Shown: positions 54,584 to 64,000, counted from the stretch's first letter. The stretch is DNA of 64,000 bases from Guillardia theta CCMP2712 (GCF_000315625.1 NW_005434670.1:342606-406605); one strand, 5' to 3'. Notes: generated by a model not told the origin, from the sequence alone. A program made the numbers and translations.

Positions 54584-57500
54584 ATGAATCCTAGTAACGA
54601 GGGGACCATGCGGACGCTACTCTCCTCTCCCTCCTCTCCCTCCTCTCCCTCCTCTTCCTGCCCGTCCTCTTCCTGCCCCTCCTCTTCCTGCCTCTCTCCG
54701 TCCACCTTCTCTCTCCGCTCCATCCTTCCATACGCTCTCTTATTTGGTAATGTGTTTGTCATGCTTCTGGGCATGAGCACTGCCATGGTGACTGACCGGG
54801 TGCATGAGAACCTGTGGTGGGAGGAGGGTCTTGAATGGACGGAAGACATGAAGGTTTACTACGTGTCTGCGAGGAAATTCGAAGCTGTTGGTAAGACGCA
54901 AGAGGCGCAGGAGCTGTACGCGTCGCTCATCAGAAAGATTGCGAGGGTCGAGTCAAAGTCAAAAGACTGGCGAGTACATCATTTCAATCTGCTTGCACAT
55001 CAAGCGCATATTCTGCCAGCCAACGAGAGCATGCAGTTTTACAGCCAAGCGATGGAGGATTGCATACTCGCTGACGAGCTCAAGAGCAGCAGTCGATGGC
55101 CTGGGTGGGGACTCTCGTCCTGCTTTGCGGTGGTGACCTCTCTCGCGCTCAAGCTGGACGCACAAGACCCGGGGGGCCAAAGGCTGCCCTCCTCTCAAGC
55201 GTCTTCCGCTTTCAAGCTTGCTCGCCGCCTGTCGAGGCGCTCGGAGTTGGTGTGGAGTTTGACTTGGCCGAAGCTAACGGGCCGGGTGTCGACACCTGCG
55301 ACGAGTGTGCGGAGGGCCGGGAAGCGAGTGACACTGGTCTCCGTTGCGAGTGGGAGATACAACGAGTTTGTGTTGCCTCTCATCAAGTCTGCCAAGGAAT
55401 TCTTCGTTTCCGCCTGCTGCTCTCTGCGCATCGTCATTTTCACTGACCAGCTGGATGAGCATGTGGAGAGGTGTCAGAGAGAAACTTCAGCTTGTATTGG
55501 TGTTGTGTTTGTGCGGCGAGAAGAGCTCGGGTGGCCGTTGAGTGCGATGATGCGGTACCGCAACTTCCTGGACTCATGGAGCTTGCTCGAAGATGCCGAT
55601 TTCCTCTTCAGCATCGATGTCGATTGTGAATTCGTCGCACCTGTTGGTGAGGAAGTGCTGGAGGATCTGGTCGGCACCTGCCACGTGGACAACGCGTTTT
55701 ACAGCGGCGAGGAAAAACTTTCAGCGGTTACTCGCATGGAGGGAGAGCGGAGGTGGGAGGAGGGCTCCATGTGGTCGCAAGCTGAGCTGATACAAGCGAG
55801 GAAGCGAAGCAAGGGACAGGAGCACAAGAACTTGAGGCCGTCAGCTGCCGTCTATGAGCGAAGACAAGCATCGACAGCCCACATCCCCCCCACTCGCGGT
55901 CAGCGATATTTCTACAGCGGCTTCTTTGGTGGATCGCGCGCAAGCTTCCTAAAGATGATTCAGTACATCGTGCGGGCGATCGAAGACGATCTGGCACGAG
56001 GAGTGATCGCTAGGGTACATGACGAGAGTCACGTGAACAAGTTCTTTGAGCTCTTTCCGCCCTCCTGCCTCTTGACTGCTGCTTACATGTACCCTGAAGC
56101 TGCTGTCCTCCTCGATGAGCTTCTCTGCGCCCCCCTCTCCTTCTGTCCTCGTGACCATATGCATCCTTGGATTTGGCGCCCCTGGCTCCCCGATGCCTGG
56201 CCGGATCCTCGCACTTGGACGCCTGACATGTGGAACAGCCGTCCGATGATGGTGCCGCGAATCCTCAATCTTGCCAAGCCAAAGAACAGCCTCATCACCG
56301 GCGGGAGAGGAGGGGATAGCGTGTATCGGTATAGGTTGTGGAGCAGCGACATGCACATCGGGCCCATCGGAGACGTGAAGCGGATCTTACGAGCCTTGGG
56401 GATGGAAGTGACAGACAAGAGCTTGTCGTCTCACTGCCACGTCAGCAGAACCTGCGCGACCGACCTCAAGGTATTGACGCCTGAAGCTCTCGAGGAAGTG
56501 ATCCACCTTGATGGCACGCGAGCGAGGAGGAGCCGAGGAGAAGAGGTGCGGGAGAGGTTCTTCAAGGCCTATAGAAGCGACGAGGAGATGGCCAAGGTTG
56601 ACATGATCATCTGCAGTCACCCGCTCTCCATGTGCGAGCTCTACCTCCCGCTAGGGAAGCCGATGCTGCTGTACAGCACCACTCGTTTCGACTTGGGAAA
56701 GTTGACGTCCCGTGAAGAGCTGGAGCGATGGATCAAGACTGTGCGAGCCATCGCAAGCAAGAAGACTAATCTACTGCTTGCCAACAACTTGTACGACGCT
56801 GCTTACATCAACTACTTCACTGGAATCACCCCGGACGTCATCCCAAGCCTCTGCAGGACCTCTCACAAGCTTCTCCTTCCTCCCTCTCGGTTGCAGATTC
56901 TCCTCGACGTGTGTGATTCTCAGCGCTGTCCTCCTTTTCGTCAGCAAGGTGTCGCGTCCCTCCTGCGTTCCTTGCGTGCCGCGGGAGCTTCAGCAGGCTA
57001 CCGCGGGGAGCTGGTGGACTTGAGAGAGCTGTACCCTCGCTATCATCCTTCCGACCTGGTGAGACATCCTGCCATCGTCTGGCTCCCCTACCAGGTCTCC
57101 GTCATGTCCTTCTTCGAGCGTCGCGCCATGGGGATCCCTGTCCTGGTGCCTTCGCTGAGGCTCTTGGCGGCCTGGCACATGCAACATGGTCTTGTCTTTG
57201 AGCGACGAGCTGACTGGCAGACAGCCCAACGCCGACGAGGGTCGCTCCTTCCCCCTCATCCAGACGCCTCGGAGGCGATCAAGGACTGGGACCCCAACGA
57301 CGAGAGGAATGCTTCTGCTGTGCTGACGTGGCTGTCTAGAGCAGATTTTTACAGCATGCCGCATGTCCTGCAATTCGAGTCCCTAGAGCATCTCTTCGTC
57401 CTCCTCGAAACAACCAACTTCTCTGCTGTCTCCGCCAGCATCTTGCGTCACCATGCGAGCCTTGAGCTCGACGTGCATCACAAGTGGAAAAAGGCGATGC

Positions 57501-57619
57501 GATTGACCCTGGGGTCCCGCCTGCCCGGGAGCTCGTCGAGCAGGTCGAGCAGGTCGAGCAGGTCGAGTTACCGCGAGGCTCTTGCGGAGGAATACCCGGA
57601 GCTGACGGGGCTCTACTAA
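54584..57619 (+). CDS. Type II membrane glycosyltransferase, GT6 domain fused to a second domain
   Basis: About 1011 residues in one exon from ATG 54584 (ATG 54608 is nearly as good). A Ser/Pro-rich cytoplasmic end precedes a signal anchor (SILPYALLFGNVFVMLLGMS). A helical stem region follows, then at ~245-520 a GT6 domain like the ABO/alpha-1,3-galactosyltransferases: VTLVSVASGRYNEFVLPLIK, MMRYRNFLDSW, FSIDVDCEFVAPVGEEVLED (the catalytic D-V-D), YFYSGFFGGSRASFLKMIQY, HDESHVNKFF and LLTAAYMYPE. GT6 proteins normally have about 330 residues. Here ~450 more residues follow (SDMHIGPIGDVKRILRALGM, DMIICSHPLSMCELYLPLGK, LLYSTTRFDLGK, LLANNLYDAAYINYFTGITP), which look like a second glycosyltransferase-type domain I cannot name. 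Golgi location is inferred. A long coding exon is unusual for this window. Confidence 0.85.
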   Translation: MNPSNEGTMRTLLSSPSSPSSPSSSCPSSSCPSSSCLSPSTFSLRSILPYALLFGNVFVMLLGMSTAMVTDRVHENLWWEEGLEWTEDMKVYYVSARKFEAVGKTQEAQELYASLIRKIARVESKSKDWRVHHFNLLAHQAHILPANESMQFYSQAMEDCILADELKSSSRWPGWGLSSCFAVVTSLALKLDAQDPGGQRLPSSQASSAFKLARRLSRRSELVWSLTWPKLTGRVSTPATSVRRAGKRVTLVSVASGRYNEFVLPLIKSAKEFFVSACCSLRIVIFTDQLDEHVERCQRETSACIGVVFVRREELGWPLSAMMRYRNFLDSWSLLEDADFLFSIDVDCEFVAPVGEEVLEDLVGTCHVDNAFYSGEEKLSAVTRMEGERRWEEGSMWSQAELIQARKRSKGQEHKNLRPSAAVYERRQASTAHIPPTRGQRYFYSGFFGGSRASFLKMIQYIVRAIEDDLARGVIARVHDESHVNKFFELFPPSCLLTAAYMYPEAAVLLDELLCAPLSFCPRDHMHPWIWRPWLPDAWPDPRTWTPDMWNSRPMMVPRILNLAKPKNSLITGGRGGDSVYRYRLWSSDMHIGPIGDVKRILRALGMEVTDKSLSSHCHVSRTCATDLKVLTPEALEEVIHLDGTRARRSRGEEVRERFFKAYRSDEEMAKVDMIICSHPLSMCELYLPLGKPMLLYSTTRFDLGKLTSREELERWIKTVRAIASKKTNLLLANNLYDAAYINYFTGITPDVIPSLCRTSHKLLLPPSRLQILLDVCDSQRCPPFRQQGVASLLRSLRAAGASAGYRGELVDLRELYPRYHPSDLVRHPAIVWLPYQVSVMSFFERRAMGIPVLVPSLRLLAAWHMQHGLVFERRADWQTAQRRRGSLLPPHPDASEAIKDWDPNDERNASAVLTWLSRADFYSMPHVLQFESLEHLFVLLETTNFSAVSASILRHHASLELDVHHKWKKAMRLTLGSRLPGSSSSRSSRSSRSSYREALAEEYPELTGLY

Positions 57620-57975
57620 GATACCAGAACGAGGTCACGGCCTGTTCAAGTTCCCTTGTAGCTTCTCACAACTCCTTCTTATAGATCCACTTGTACTTCC
57701 TATTTCTCGCATCTTCACAGACTGCTCCTCTGTCTCCATCAGGCGGATCATCGTTGGGCGGGACAAGTCGCCCTAGAGCTCGGCTGACTGTGAGGGGGGC
57801 GCAGGTGCTCGAGCCAGAGGTCCCTCCTCCTCTGAGAGTCTGTCCAGTCGACCGAGGAGATTCACTCGCATAAGTTAGAGGGAGTCTTCGCAGGGGCAAG
57901 CAACAAGCACACCGTCACGCCGCGCACCACTCTCAGACCTGCAAGTACCTTATGCGATTAAAACTCATAGAGATG
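57620..57975. other. Intergenic, no supported gene
   Basis: A 77-codon minus-strand frame (57666-57899: SESPRSTGQTLRGGG) is open but has no recognisable domain or clear splice context. Confidence 0.5.
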
Positions 57976-57981
57976 CAATCG

Positions 57982-58282
57982 TGTTAGGGGTTACGTAAGC
58001 GGTTACGAATACTTCACTCCCACAACTTGAGTCAACTAGCTGTCTTATCCGGTCGGTTTGGTCGGTTTGGTAGGTTTTGGTCGAATAAAATGGATCCGAA
58101 CTTTCTTTACGTTCAGTGAGCGCGATTGTGTTGAGGTTCCTGTTTGCTTGTTAACGCAAGTTATCAAGTTGGTTCAAGTTCACGGAGTCAAAGAGCATCA
58201 TCAGGATTGTCAATCCCTAACATTGGTAGCGAAGGTTGGTTTTTGGTTGAAGTATTCGTAACCGCTTACGTAACCCCTAACA
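57982..58282. mobile_element. MITE with perfect 35-bp terminal inverted repeats
   Basis: 301 bp. The left end TGTTAGGGGTTACGTAAGCG continues to position 58016 and is repeated as an exact reverse complement at 58248-58282 (ending CGTAACCCCTAACA). The element is flanked on both sides by AATCG (57977-57981 and 58283-58287), a 5-bp target-site duplication. No ORF, so non-autonomous. TG...CA ends with a 5-bp duplication would also suit a solo LTR, but 35 bp of perfect terminal inversion favours a TIR element. Confidence 0.88.
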
Positions 58283-59216
58283 AATCGCTGCTCCTGAAGG
58301 CTGCCTACTCCTCCTCGAGCGTTCATCCCTCTTGCCATCTCCACAGACGGTACTCTGCATCCTGACACCCTCCGCTTCATCTGGTATCTGGCAAACATCA
58401 TCGCTCAGCGCTCGTTGCCTCTCGAGGATGTGGCAGCGCTCGATGCCTCTTGAGGATGCGGCGTTTGGTCGGCACTTCGTTCCTGATGATGGACCTGCTG
58501 CTGAGGTCTTGGCTCGCAAACGCGCCCTACCTATCAGCGCCTCACTATGCAGCTGACGCTAGAGGCGCTCCTGTCTGGTGCGAGGCGCATGACGCCCTTG
58601 CGGGTGCAAGCGGTCGTCTCGACTGACAGTGGTTAGTCGGATGCCTCCGGGTATCGCGTCTAAGGGGGTTTCATCTCGGACGTCCCCTCCTGCTGCTTAT
58701 TACCCCTCCTAGCGACTGTTGCTTGGCCCTTCCTGCTTGTCTGAGCGGCTTCGCGCGTGGCCGTGGGCTGGCGGTGCCGGGTCTGCTGACAGTTGCCAGC
58801 CGTGCTGGTTCCTTTTGGTCTTGTTTTTTTTGTGTGTGTTTGTGCAGCTTCTCGATGTGCGCTGTGTGCATGCAGTTTAGCTTGTTCCTGCTTTGTACTC
58901 AGTGACGGAAGGGGGAGGAGGACGAGCGCCTAGCGCCCCCTAGTGCTGCTTCCCCCCTCCTCATCATCCAGCTCGGATAATGCCTACCGCCGAATGTTTC
59001 AGCTCGATTCCTCGTCTGAAGGCTGACTCTCCGCCGTCCCTCTCTGGGGGCACTGCGAATGCTTCGGATGCATCAGCCTGTGCTGGGGATGTCCTGCCTG
59101 AAGCCTGACATTGCTGATGCCGAAGACGGCTGTCTGAAGTTCTCGCAAACCGCGTCCGCGCTCCTGCCTCTTCATGCTCGCAGTGGTGAGGAGGACGTCG
59201 CGAACCCCACAGTGCT

Positions 59217-59560
59217 GATGAGTTTGGATGCAAAGAACGCCTTCAACTCCCTCGACCGCCAGGCTCTCTTCGACACAATCGAGGGACGTGCGAGTCGCAC
59301 CACTTTGATGGGCGCATCAATGAAGGCGCAAGCTTGCCCTCTTGCCGCGAGCCTCTCCGTTTGTTCGCCTCCTACCTCTCCAGCTACCGTACTATGGAGA
59401 CTCTGCTGACCTTCGACTCTTTCACAAGGATCAGTCAGCTTCCCTTCAATGTACCTCGGGCGTCTGTCAAGGCGATGCCACGGTCCCCTCCAGTGTATTT
59501 TTCTGCAACAGTATCCACCCCCTGCTTGAGGCACTTTTACCTTCTGCGAGTAAAACTCAG
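59217..59560 (+). pseudogene. Reverse transcriptase fragment, LINE type
   Basis: SLDAKNAFNSLDR corresponds to the LINE RT block with the first catalytic Asp, and SGVCQGDATVPSSVFFCN to the G-x-x-QGD block. The pieces are in different frames, and the catalytic YADD-type motif is absent before the copy is cut by a 38-bp repeat at 59525. Not functional. Confidence 0.75.
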
Positions 59561-60830
59561 TGACGCTCCCTGCTCATCCAGAGGAGTCGAAGACTCTGAT
59601 TTACTGGCAGAAGGTAAAAAGTGCCTCAAGCAAAACAAAGCTAAACCTCCTGGCACACAGCGCACAGCGAGAAGCTGCACAATCACACACAAAACACAAG
59701 CCCGAAAAGAACCAGCACTGCTGGCAACCGTCAGCAGACCCGGCATCGCCAGCCCAAGCGCGAGGCCGCGCAGACAAGCAGCCGAAGGGTCAAGCAATCA
59801 AGCAACAAGCAGCAGGAGCATGCAGGAGGAATAAAATCCCTTAGACGCAATACCCGGAGGCAGTGTCAGTCGAGACGCCTGGACCGAACGTCCGCTGCCG
59901 CCTCAAAGCTGGCGGTCGCGGGCGAGGAAACACCGTATTGGTCTTTCTTTGCATCCAAACTCATCAGCACTGTGGGGTTCGCGACGTCCTCCTCACCACT
60001 GCGAGCATGAAGAGGCAGGAGCGCGGACGCGGTTTTGCGAGAACTTCCGAGAATACGGATTTACTGGCAGAAGGTAAAAAGTGCCTCAAGCAAAACGAGT
60101 AAAACTTCACTACTCACAAGCCTGGAGTCACATTGCGGCGCTGCGCAGGCGGAGGCCCGGAATGAAGTGCTCATGAGACGAGTCGACGAGAGCGCGCAAA
60201 CCAGGAAATGGGAAGATTTACTGGCAGAAGGTAAAAGTGCCTCAAGCAAAACAAAGCAGGAACAAGCTAAACCTGCTTGCACAGGTATGTGTACTGGAAC
60301 TGAGTTTTACTCGAAGAAGGTAAAAAGTGCCTCATATGTGTACTACATATGCCGGGGGGCGTCCTGCGTCATCAGGCACAGCAGCCGGGTCAGGTGGGAT
60401 CCCCGCGCCATCTACGGAGAGATCTCGAGCAGTGAACGTCCAGGCTACGACTGTATACCCTCAGAGGGCGTGAACTTTTTACCTTCTGCCAGTAAATCTT
60501 CTCCTACTGCGGCAGCGGACGTCTCGACTGACAGTGATCAGTCGGCTGCCTCCGGGTATTGCGTCTAAGGGATTTTATTCCTCCTGCATGCTCCTGCTGC
60601 TTGTTGCTTGATTGCTTGACTCGTGACCCTTAGGCTGCTTGTCTGCGCGGCTTCGCGCTTGGGCTGGCGATGCCGCGTCTGGGTGCCAGCAGTGCTGGTT
60701 CTTTTCGGGCTTGTGTTTTGTGTGTGATTGTGCAGCTTCTCGCTGTGCGCTGTGTGCCAGGACGTTTCGCTTGTTCCTGCTTTGTTTTGCTTGAGGCACT
60801 TTTTACCTCGAGTCTGCCAGTAAATCCGAC
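59525..60830. repeat. Seven copies of a 38-bp repeat in both orientations
   Basis: Plus-orientation copies at about 59598, 60058, 60213 and 60302 (the last with CTCGAAGAAGG in place of CTGGCAGAAGG). Minus-orientation copies at about 59525, 60472 and 60785 (the last with an extra CGAGT). Core: TTTACTGGCAGAAGGTAA followed by AAAGTGCCTC. Confidence 0.85.
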
Positions 60831-60978
60831 ATTCCCTCTTGCCATCTCGACGGACGGTACCCTGCATCCTGACACCCTCGCTTCATCTGGTATCTGGCGG
60901 ACATCATTGCTCAGCGCTCGATGCCCAGCGTCATCCCTCTTGCCATCTCGACCGGGACGGTACCCTGCATCCTGACTG

Positions 60979-61235
60979 TTAGGAAAACTTCCTAAAAGTA
61001 TCTCTCGATCCAGTGTTGACACACGAAGTGATCCCGTCAAGAAACCAAAGAGCAAGCGCGCGACAGCAATGCACAATTCAACGGCAATTTACTCCAAATC
61101 CACGTTAGAGATAAAGAAAAGTAAGTAATCTAATTTCCTAAGAAACGAGACTGCCTAGGACACCTACTTAAGAAAGACAGGAAGTCAGTAAACATATCCT
61201 ATCATTTCGCTCCCTAGCGCTGATAGATGAGAACA
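60979..61235 (-). mobile_element. Probable LTR of the Ty3/gypsy element (3' LTR)
   Basis: After the duplicated GGTACCCTGCATCCTGAC ending at 60978, new sequence starts with TGTTAGGAAAACTTCCTAAA. A TG start next to unrelated flank, just downstream of the pol stop on the minus strand, is where the 3' LTR should be. Its inner border is uncertain; ...GAGAACACA at about 61235, next to a pyrimidine-rich tract (a polypurine tract on the coding strand), is a guess. Confidence 0.45.
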
Positions 61236-61272
61236 CACTTCTCAGCTCCAACTTCGCTGCAAACACCAAGAA

Positions 61273-62724
61273 TCATTTAGCATTCACAAGATTGAAATCA
61301 CGAATCATTTTCCTCAACTCTGGAGTGCGAAATTCACGCGTAGACAACCAAGAATCATCCGACGACTTGTCATATCCTTTCCAACGAACCAGGTACTGCA
61401 CACGATTACCTTTCCCACGACGAGCCAAAATACGATCGACTTCAAAATACTGTCCATCGCGTTGAACCAAAGGCAACGGTGGTGGTTCAATTTCATCCAG
61501 AGAAACATCTCGAAAATAGTAAGGACGAAGTTTCGCCACGTTGAAAACTGTTTTCTTCATGTGTTGAAAACGCGGTGTGAACTCCAAGCGCACAGAGTTA
61601 TCTGAAACTTTCTCTTGTATCTCGAAAGGCCCAATGAAACGAATTTTCATCTTGCCCATGGACTCATGCAACTTCAAATCGCGCGTCGACAACATAACGA
61701 AGTCGCCAACATTGAATTGTAGATCCTTTCGAGATTTCTTCATAGTCTTCTCCTTCTGAATCGCTGACAACGTTAACGCATCGCGAGCCAAGTCGACGGC
61801 CGCCATGATCTTGTCACGTACTTCTTCCACGTCCTCAGCACGATCGTCAGGAGTCAGGTCCAAAACTGTACGAACGTCTCTGCCATAGATGATCTCAAAC
61901 GGCGTAAGATTCGTCGCATCTCTAACGGTCGTATTCCAAATTGTCTCCAGATGTACGAGATAATCATCCCAAGACTTGCTATCGTGTCGCATGCAGAAGA
62001 TCCGCAAGGCTTCAACTATGACACTGTTGAACTTCTCAACTCGTCCCTGCGACTGCGGATGATAAACGCTGCTATGGCGTATGTCGATTCCCATGAGAGT
62101 GAACAACTCAGTCCAAAATTCTGAAGAAAATAAACTCCCGTTGTCCGAGACCAACGTTTTGCAAATCCCTTGAGCACGATAAACCGTCTCGAAATACGCA
62201 CGAGCTGCTCCTTTCGATGTGATCGTCTTCTTACACGGATACAAGAACACCCTGTTGGAAAACTGATCGAGAAACACCAAGACACTGTCGTTTCCCCGCT
62301 TCGAGGTGGGCAGCGCTGTAAGCAAATCCACTGAAATCTTCTCGAATCGCTCACGCGGAACCAAATGACTGTGCGGTTCGCCAGCCGCTCGTTGCTTGTA
62401 ACTCTTGCCTTGCAAGCACTCCGCACACGAGTTGACATAGTTCGCGACGTCCTTACTCATGGTAGGCCAGAAAGCGATTTGCGACGCCTTCAAGAAAGTC
62501 TTCGTCTTCCCTACATGGCAAGAATCGTCATGAATCAGGCGCAAGAACTTCGCTCGAGAATGATAAGGAATGCACACACGTTCCCGACCAAGCGAGTCCT
62601 TCCAAAACAAGACTCCGTCTCGCAGAAAATAAGTTCGACGCTGCATTGGGACCATGTTTCCCTGTTGAATGTCCTGGAGAACCTGCGCGAAATATCTGTC
62701 CTGCTGATAATTTTTTGACGACAT
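61273..62724 (-). CDS. Ty3/gypsy integrase with C-terminal chromodomain
   Basis: Part of pol. The zinc-binding HHCC region is seen around LIHDDSCHVGKTKTFLKASQ and CAECLQGKSY. The catalytic core has DLLTALPTSKRGNDSVLVFL (first Asp), SDNGSLFSSEFW (second Asp) and YHPQSQGRVEKFNS (Glu). After a GPF-type module (RFIGPFEIQEKVSDNSVRLE) comes a chromodomain: YFEVDRILARRGKGNRVQYL, VRWKGYDKSSDDSWL. This marks the element as a chromovirus, whose chromodomain guides integration to histone-marked chromatin. It lies one base out of frame with the RT-RNase H part. Confidence 0.93.
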   Translation of the reverse strand: MSSKNYQQDRYFAQVLQDIQQGNMVPMQRRTYFLRDGVLFWKDSLGRERVCIPYHSRAKFLRLIHDDSCHVGKTKTFLKASQIAFWPTMSKDVANYVNSCAECLQGKSYKQRAAGEPHSHLVPRERFEKISVDLLTALPTSKRGNDSVLVFLDQFSNRVFLYPCKKTITSKGAARAYFETVYRAQGICKTLVSDNGSLFSSEFWTELFTLMGIDIRHSSVYHPQSQGRVEKFNSVIVEALRIFCMRHDSKSWDDYLVHLETIWNTTVRDATNLTPFEIIYGRDVRTVLDLTPDDRAEDVEEVRDKIMAAVDLARDALTLSAIQKEKTMKKSRKDLQFNVGDFVMLSTRDLKLHESMGKMKIRFIGPFEIQEKVSDNSVRLEFTPRFQHMKKTVFNVAKLRPYYFRDVSLDEIEPPPLPLVQRDGQYFEVDRILARRGKGNRVQYLVRWKGYDKSSDDSWLSTREFRTPELRKMIRDFNLVNAK

Positions 62725-63999
62725 CAGCTGTAAATGCGTTGTCTGTTGCTAGAGCGTAGCAGTGCGTAACAACCTCTGCATCACTGTCAGTCACCTCCAT
62801 CACCTCCCCCTCCCCAGAGGACGAGATGGTACAAAGCAAGGTAGGATCCAAGTTGACCAAATCAGCACGCTGTCGAATCTCATCGTCTAACGCACTCTGT
62901 GACGGCACAACCGTAGAATCGTTCGGACGAGATAGGTAGTCAGCGATGACATTCTCTTCTCCAGGAATGTAGGAGATTTCATCCAAATCGAAATCAGCAA
63001 GAATTTGACTCCATCGAAACAATCGACCCGTGAGGTTGCTCTGCGTAAGAAGATACTTGAGACTCTTGTGATCTGTACGAACCAACACCCTGCGTCCGTA
63101 CAAGTAAAACTTGAAATGAACCAATGCTGAAATCAATCCCAGAAGCTCCTTCTCGCGCACTGAATAATTTACCTCAGCACTGTTGAGACGCTTGCTAAAG
63201 AAGGCGACAGGCAACAGATCTTCGCCATGCTGTTGTGTTAAGACAGCACCGATGGCGTAGTCGCTCGCATCGACCAACACGCAAGTAGCTAACGCTGGGT
63301 TGAAGTACCTTAAAACAGGGGCTGATATCAAACGCTTCTTCAGCTCCTGAAAGGCCGCCTCTTGCGCGTCATCCCAACAAAACTTCACATTCTTACGTAG
63401 AAGATTCGTTAGCGGAAGTGCTAACGCTGCGTAATCCGGCACATACTTCCTGTAAAAGTTCAACACTCCCAAAAACGACTTGAGTTCCTTCACTGCCTGA
63501 GGTGCCGTACGATCCACAATCGCTTGTACCTTTTTCTCTTGTGTCGAGACGCCTGCCTCGCTGATGTGGAAACCGAGGAAATCAATTTCAGAGTGAAACA
63601 GCTTACATTTCGACTTCTTGACAAACAACTGCTCTTTGCGAAAGCGATCCAGAGCCTGTCGAAGCAAACGCTCATGTCTCTCCAAGCTCCCATAACTGAT
63701 CAAGCAAACATCGTCGATATAGCTCAGGCAATTCTCGAGACCTTGAAGAACACTCTCGAGAAATTTCTGAAATTGATTTGCCGAATCTACCAAGCCGAAA
63801 GGAATCCTCCGATACTGATATTTCCCAAACTTCGTGATGAAACACGTGTACTTCCTCGACGCGGCGTCCAACTCAAGTTGCCAAAAACTTTTCGCCAGTC
63901 GAGTGAGCTGATCCACAACCGTGCCCCAGTTCTGAAGCATAACGCGCTCTCTCTTCCATGATCTTTCGACCCACTCGTTCTATCAGCTCCATCACCAAC
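62707..63999 (-). CDS. Ty3/gypsy reverse transcriptase-RNase H, cut by the window edge
   Basis: The reading frame enters from beyond 64000 (EWVERSWKRERVMLQNW). RT blocks: FWQLELDAASRKYTCFITKF, RRIPFGLVDSANQFQKFL, the active site LSYIDDVCLIS, KCKLFHSEIDFLGFHIS and LKSFLGVLNFYRKYVPDYA. RNase H: CVLVDASDYAIGAVLTQQ, NYSVREKELLGLISALVHFK, RTDHKSLKYLL. The frame then runs past the point (TCAAAAAATT at ~62709) where integrase coding continues in the +1 frame. Gag and protease would lie outside the window. Confidence 0.9.
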
Positions 64000-64000
64000 G

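Larger units (their letters stand above)
58300..60978. mobile_element. Scrambled remnants of a LINE-type retrotransposon
   Basis: 59200-59560 encodes pieces of a non-LTR reverse transcriptase in three shifted frames: MSLDAKNAFNSLDRQALFDT, FASYLSSYRTMETLLTFDS and LQCTSGVCQGDATVPSSVFF. 58330-58470 and 60830-60975 encode another repeated piece (STDGTLHPDTLRFIWYLAN). A ~250 bp block occurs three times: 58640-58890 (plus), 59625-59875 (inverted) and 60545-60795 (plus). A ~38 bp sequence, GATTTACTGGCAGAAGGTAA then AAAGTGCCTCAAGCAAAAC, occurs seven times in both orientations at the joints. Confidence 0.75.

Noticed and set aside
57982-58282. Solo LTR instead of MITE
   Set aside because: TG...CA ends and a 5-bp duplication fit an LTR, but 35 bp of perfect terminal inversion is not an LTR feature. 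The start TGTTAGG shared with 60979 is short and probably coincidental.
61273-63999. Domesticated retroviral-type gene
   Set aside because: RT, RNase H, integrase and chromodomain are in the standard Ty3/gypsy order with a likely LTR alongside, so it is an ordinary, fairly young retrotransposon.

Overview
This is a stretch of eukaryotic nuclear genome: spliced genes on both strands, GT-AG introns that are often only 41-65 nt long, AATAAA sites, microsatellites, one 100-base N gap, and retrotransposon debris. Two genes begin with a signal peptide followed at once by a phenylalanine-led transit-like stretch (LAF-SPSPSFLW at 4092 and ASA-FRCPSLALG at 24732). That is the bipartite plastid-targeting pattern of algae with a red-type secondary plastid. 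Together with an ARMC9 (ciliary) homologue, intermediate-to-high GC and very short introns, a flagellate alga such as a cryptophyte (Guillardia-like) is my best guess. It is inference only: no rRNA or organellar marker is present.

Layout. 1-7.7 kb: XRCC1-like repair scaffold (+), folylpolyglutamate synthase (-), plastid RRM protein (+), SAM methyltransferase (-), secreted FkbM-type methyltransferase-like protein (-). 7.7-15.4 kb: GC-rich repeats and a four-unit tandem array, period 1791 bp. Each unit has a TATA-like box, an unknown 158-codon ORF and an AATAAA that overlaps the stop. One 0.5 kb segment is inverted in unit 1, and a 236 bp element is inserted in unit 2. 16-24.4 kb: Cys-rich protein (+), membrane RING protein (-), and a tyrosine-recombinase-like gene (+) whose catalytic motifs look lost. 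24.7-37 kb: plastid cyclophilin-like/PDZ protein (+), an AT-rich intronless ORF (-), two unknown spliced genes (+), and a coiled-coil/helical-repeat protein (-). 37-47.4 kb: membrane-anchored Hint-domain protein (+), N gap, unknown nuclear-type protein (-), a long repeat-rich intergenic region, arginase (-). 47.8-57.6 kb: ABCF ATPase with a signal peptide and SAM domain (+), ARMC9 (-), GT6 glycosyltransferase fused to a second domain (+). 57.6-64 kb: transposon territory, with a MITE, a scrambled LINE region, and a Ty3/gypsy chromovirus running off the right edge.

The genes do not form one pathway. The recurring feature is the intergenic material: a dispersed family ending in the motif ACTTAACTTTGAGTAAA (ten copies), GGGCCCGG-rich islands that often sit just upstream of gene starts, and the young tandem array that carries both. 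Exon joins were made by eye from GT/AG sites and reading-frame continuity. Those described as phase-consistent were checked by arithmetic; the others are approximate.
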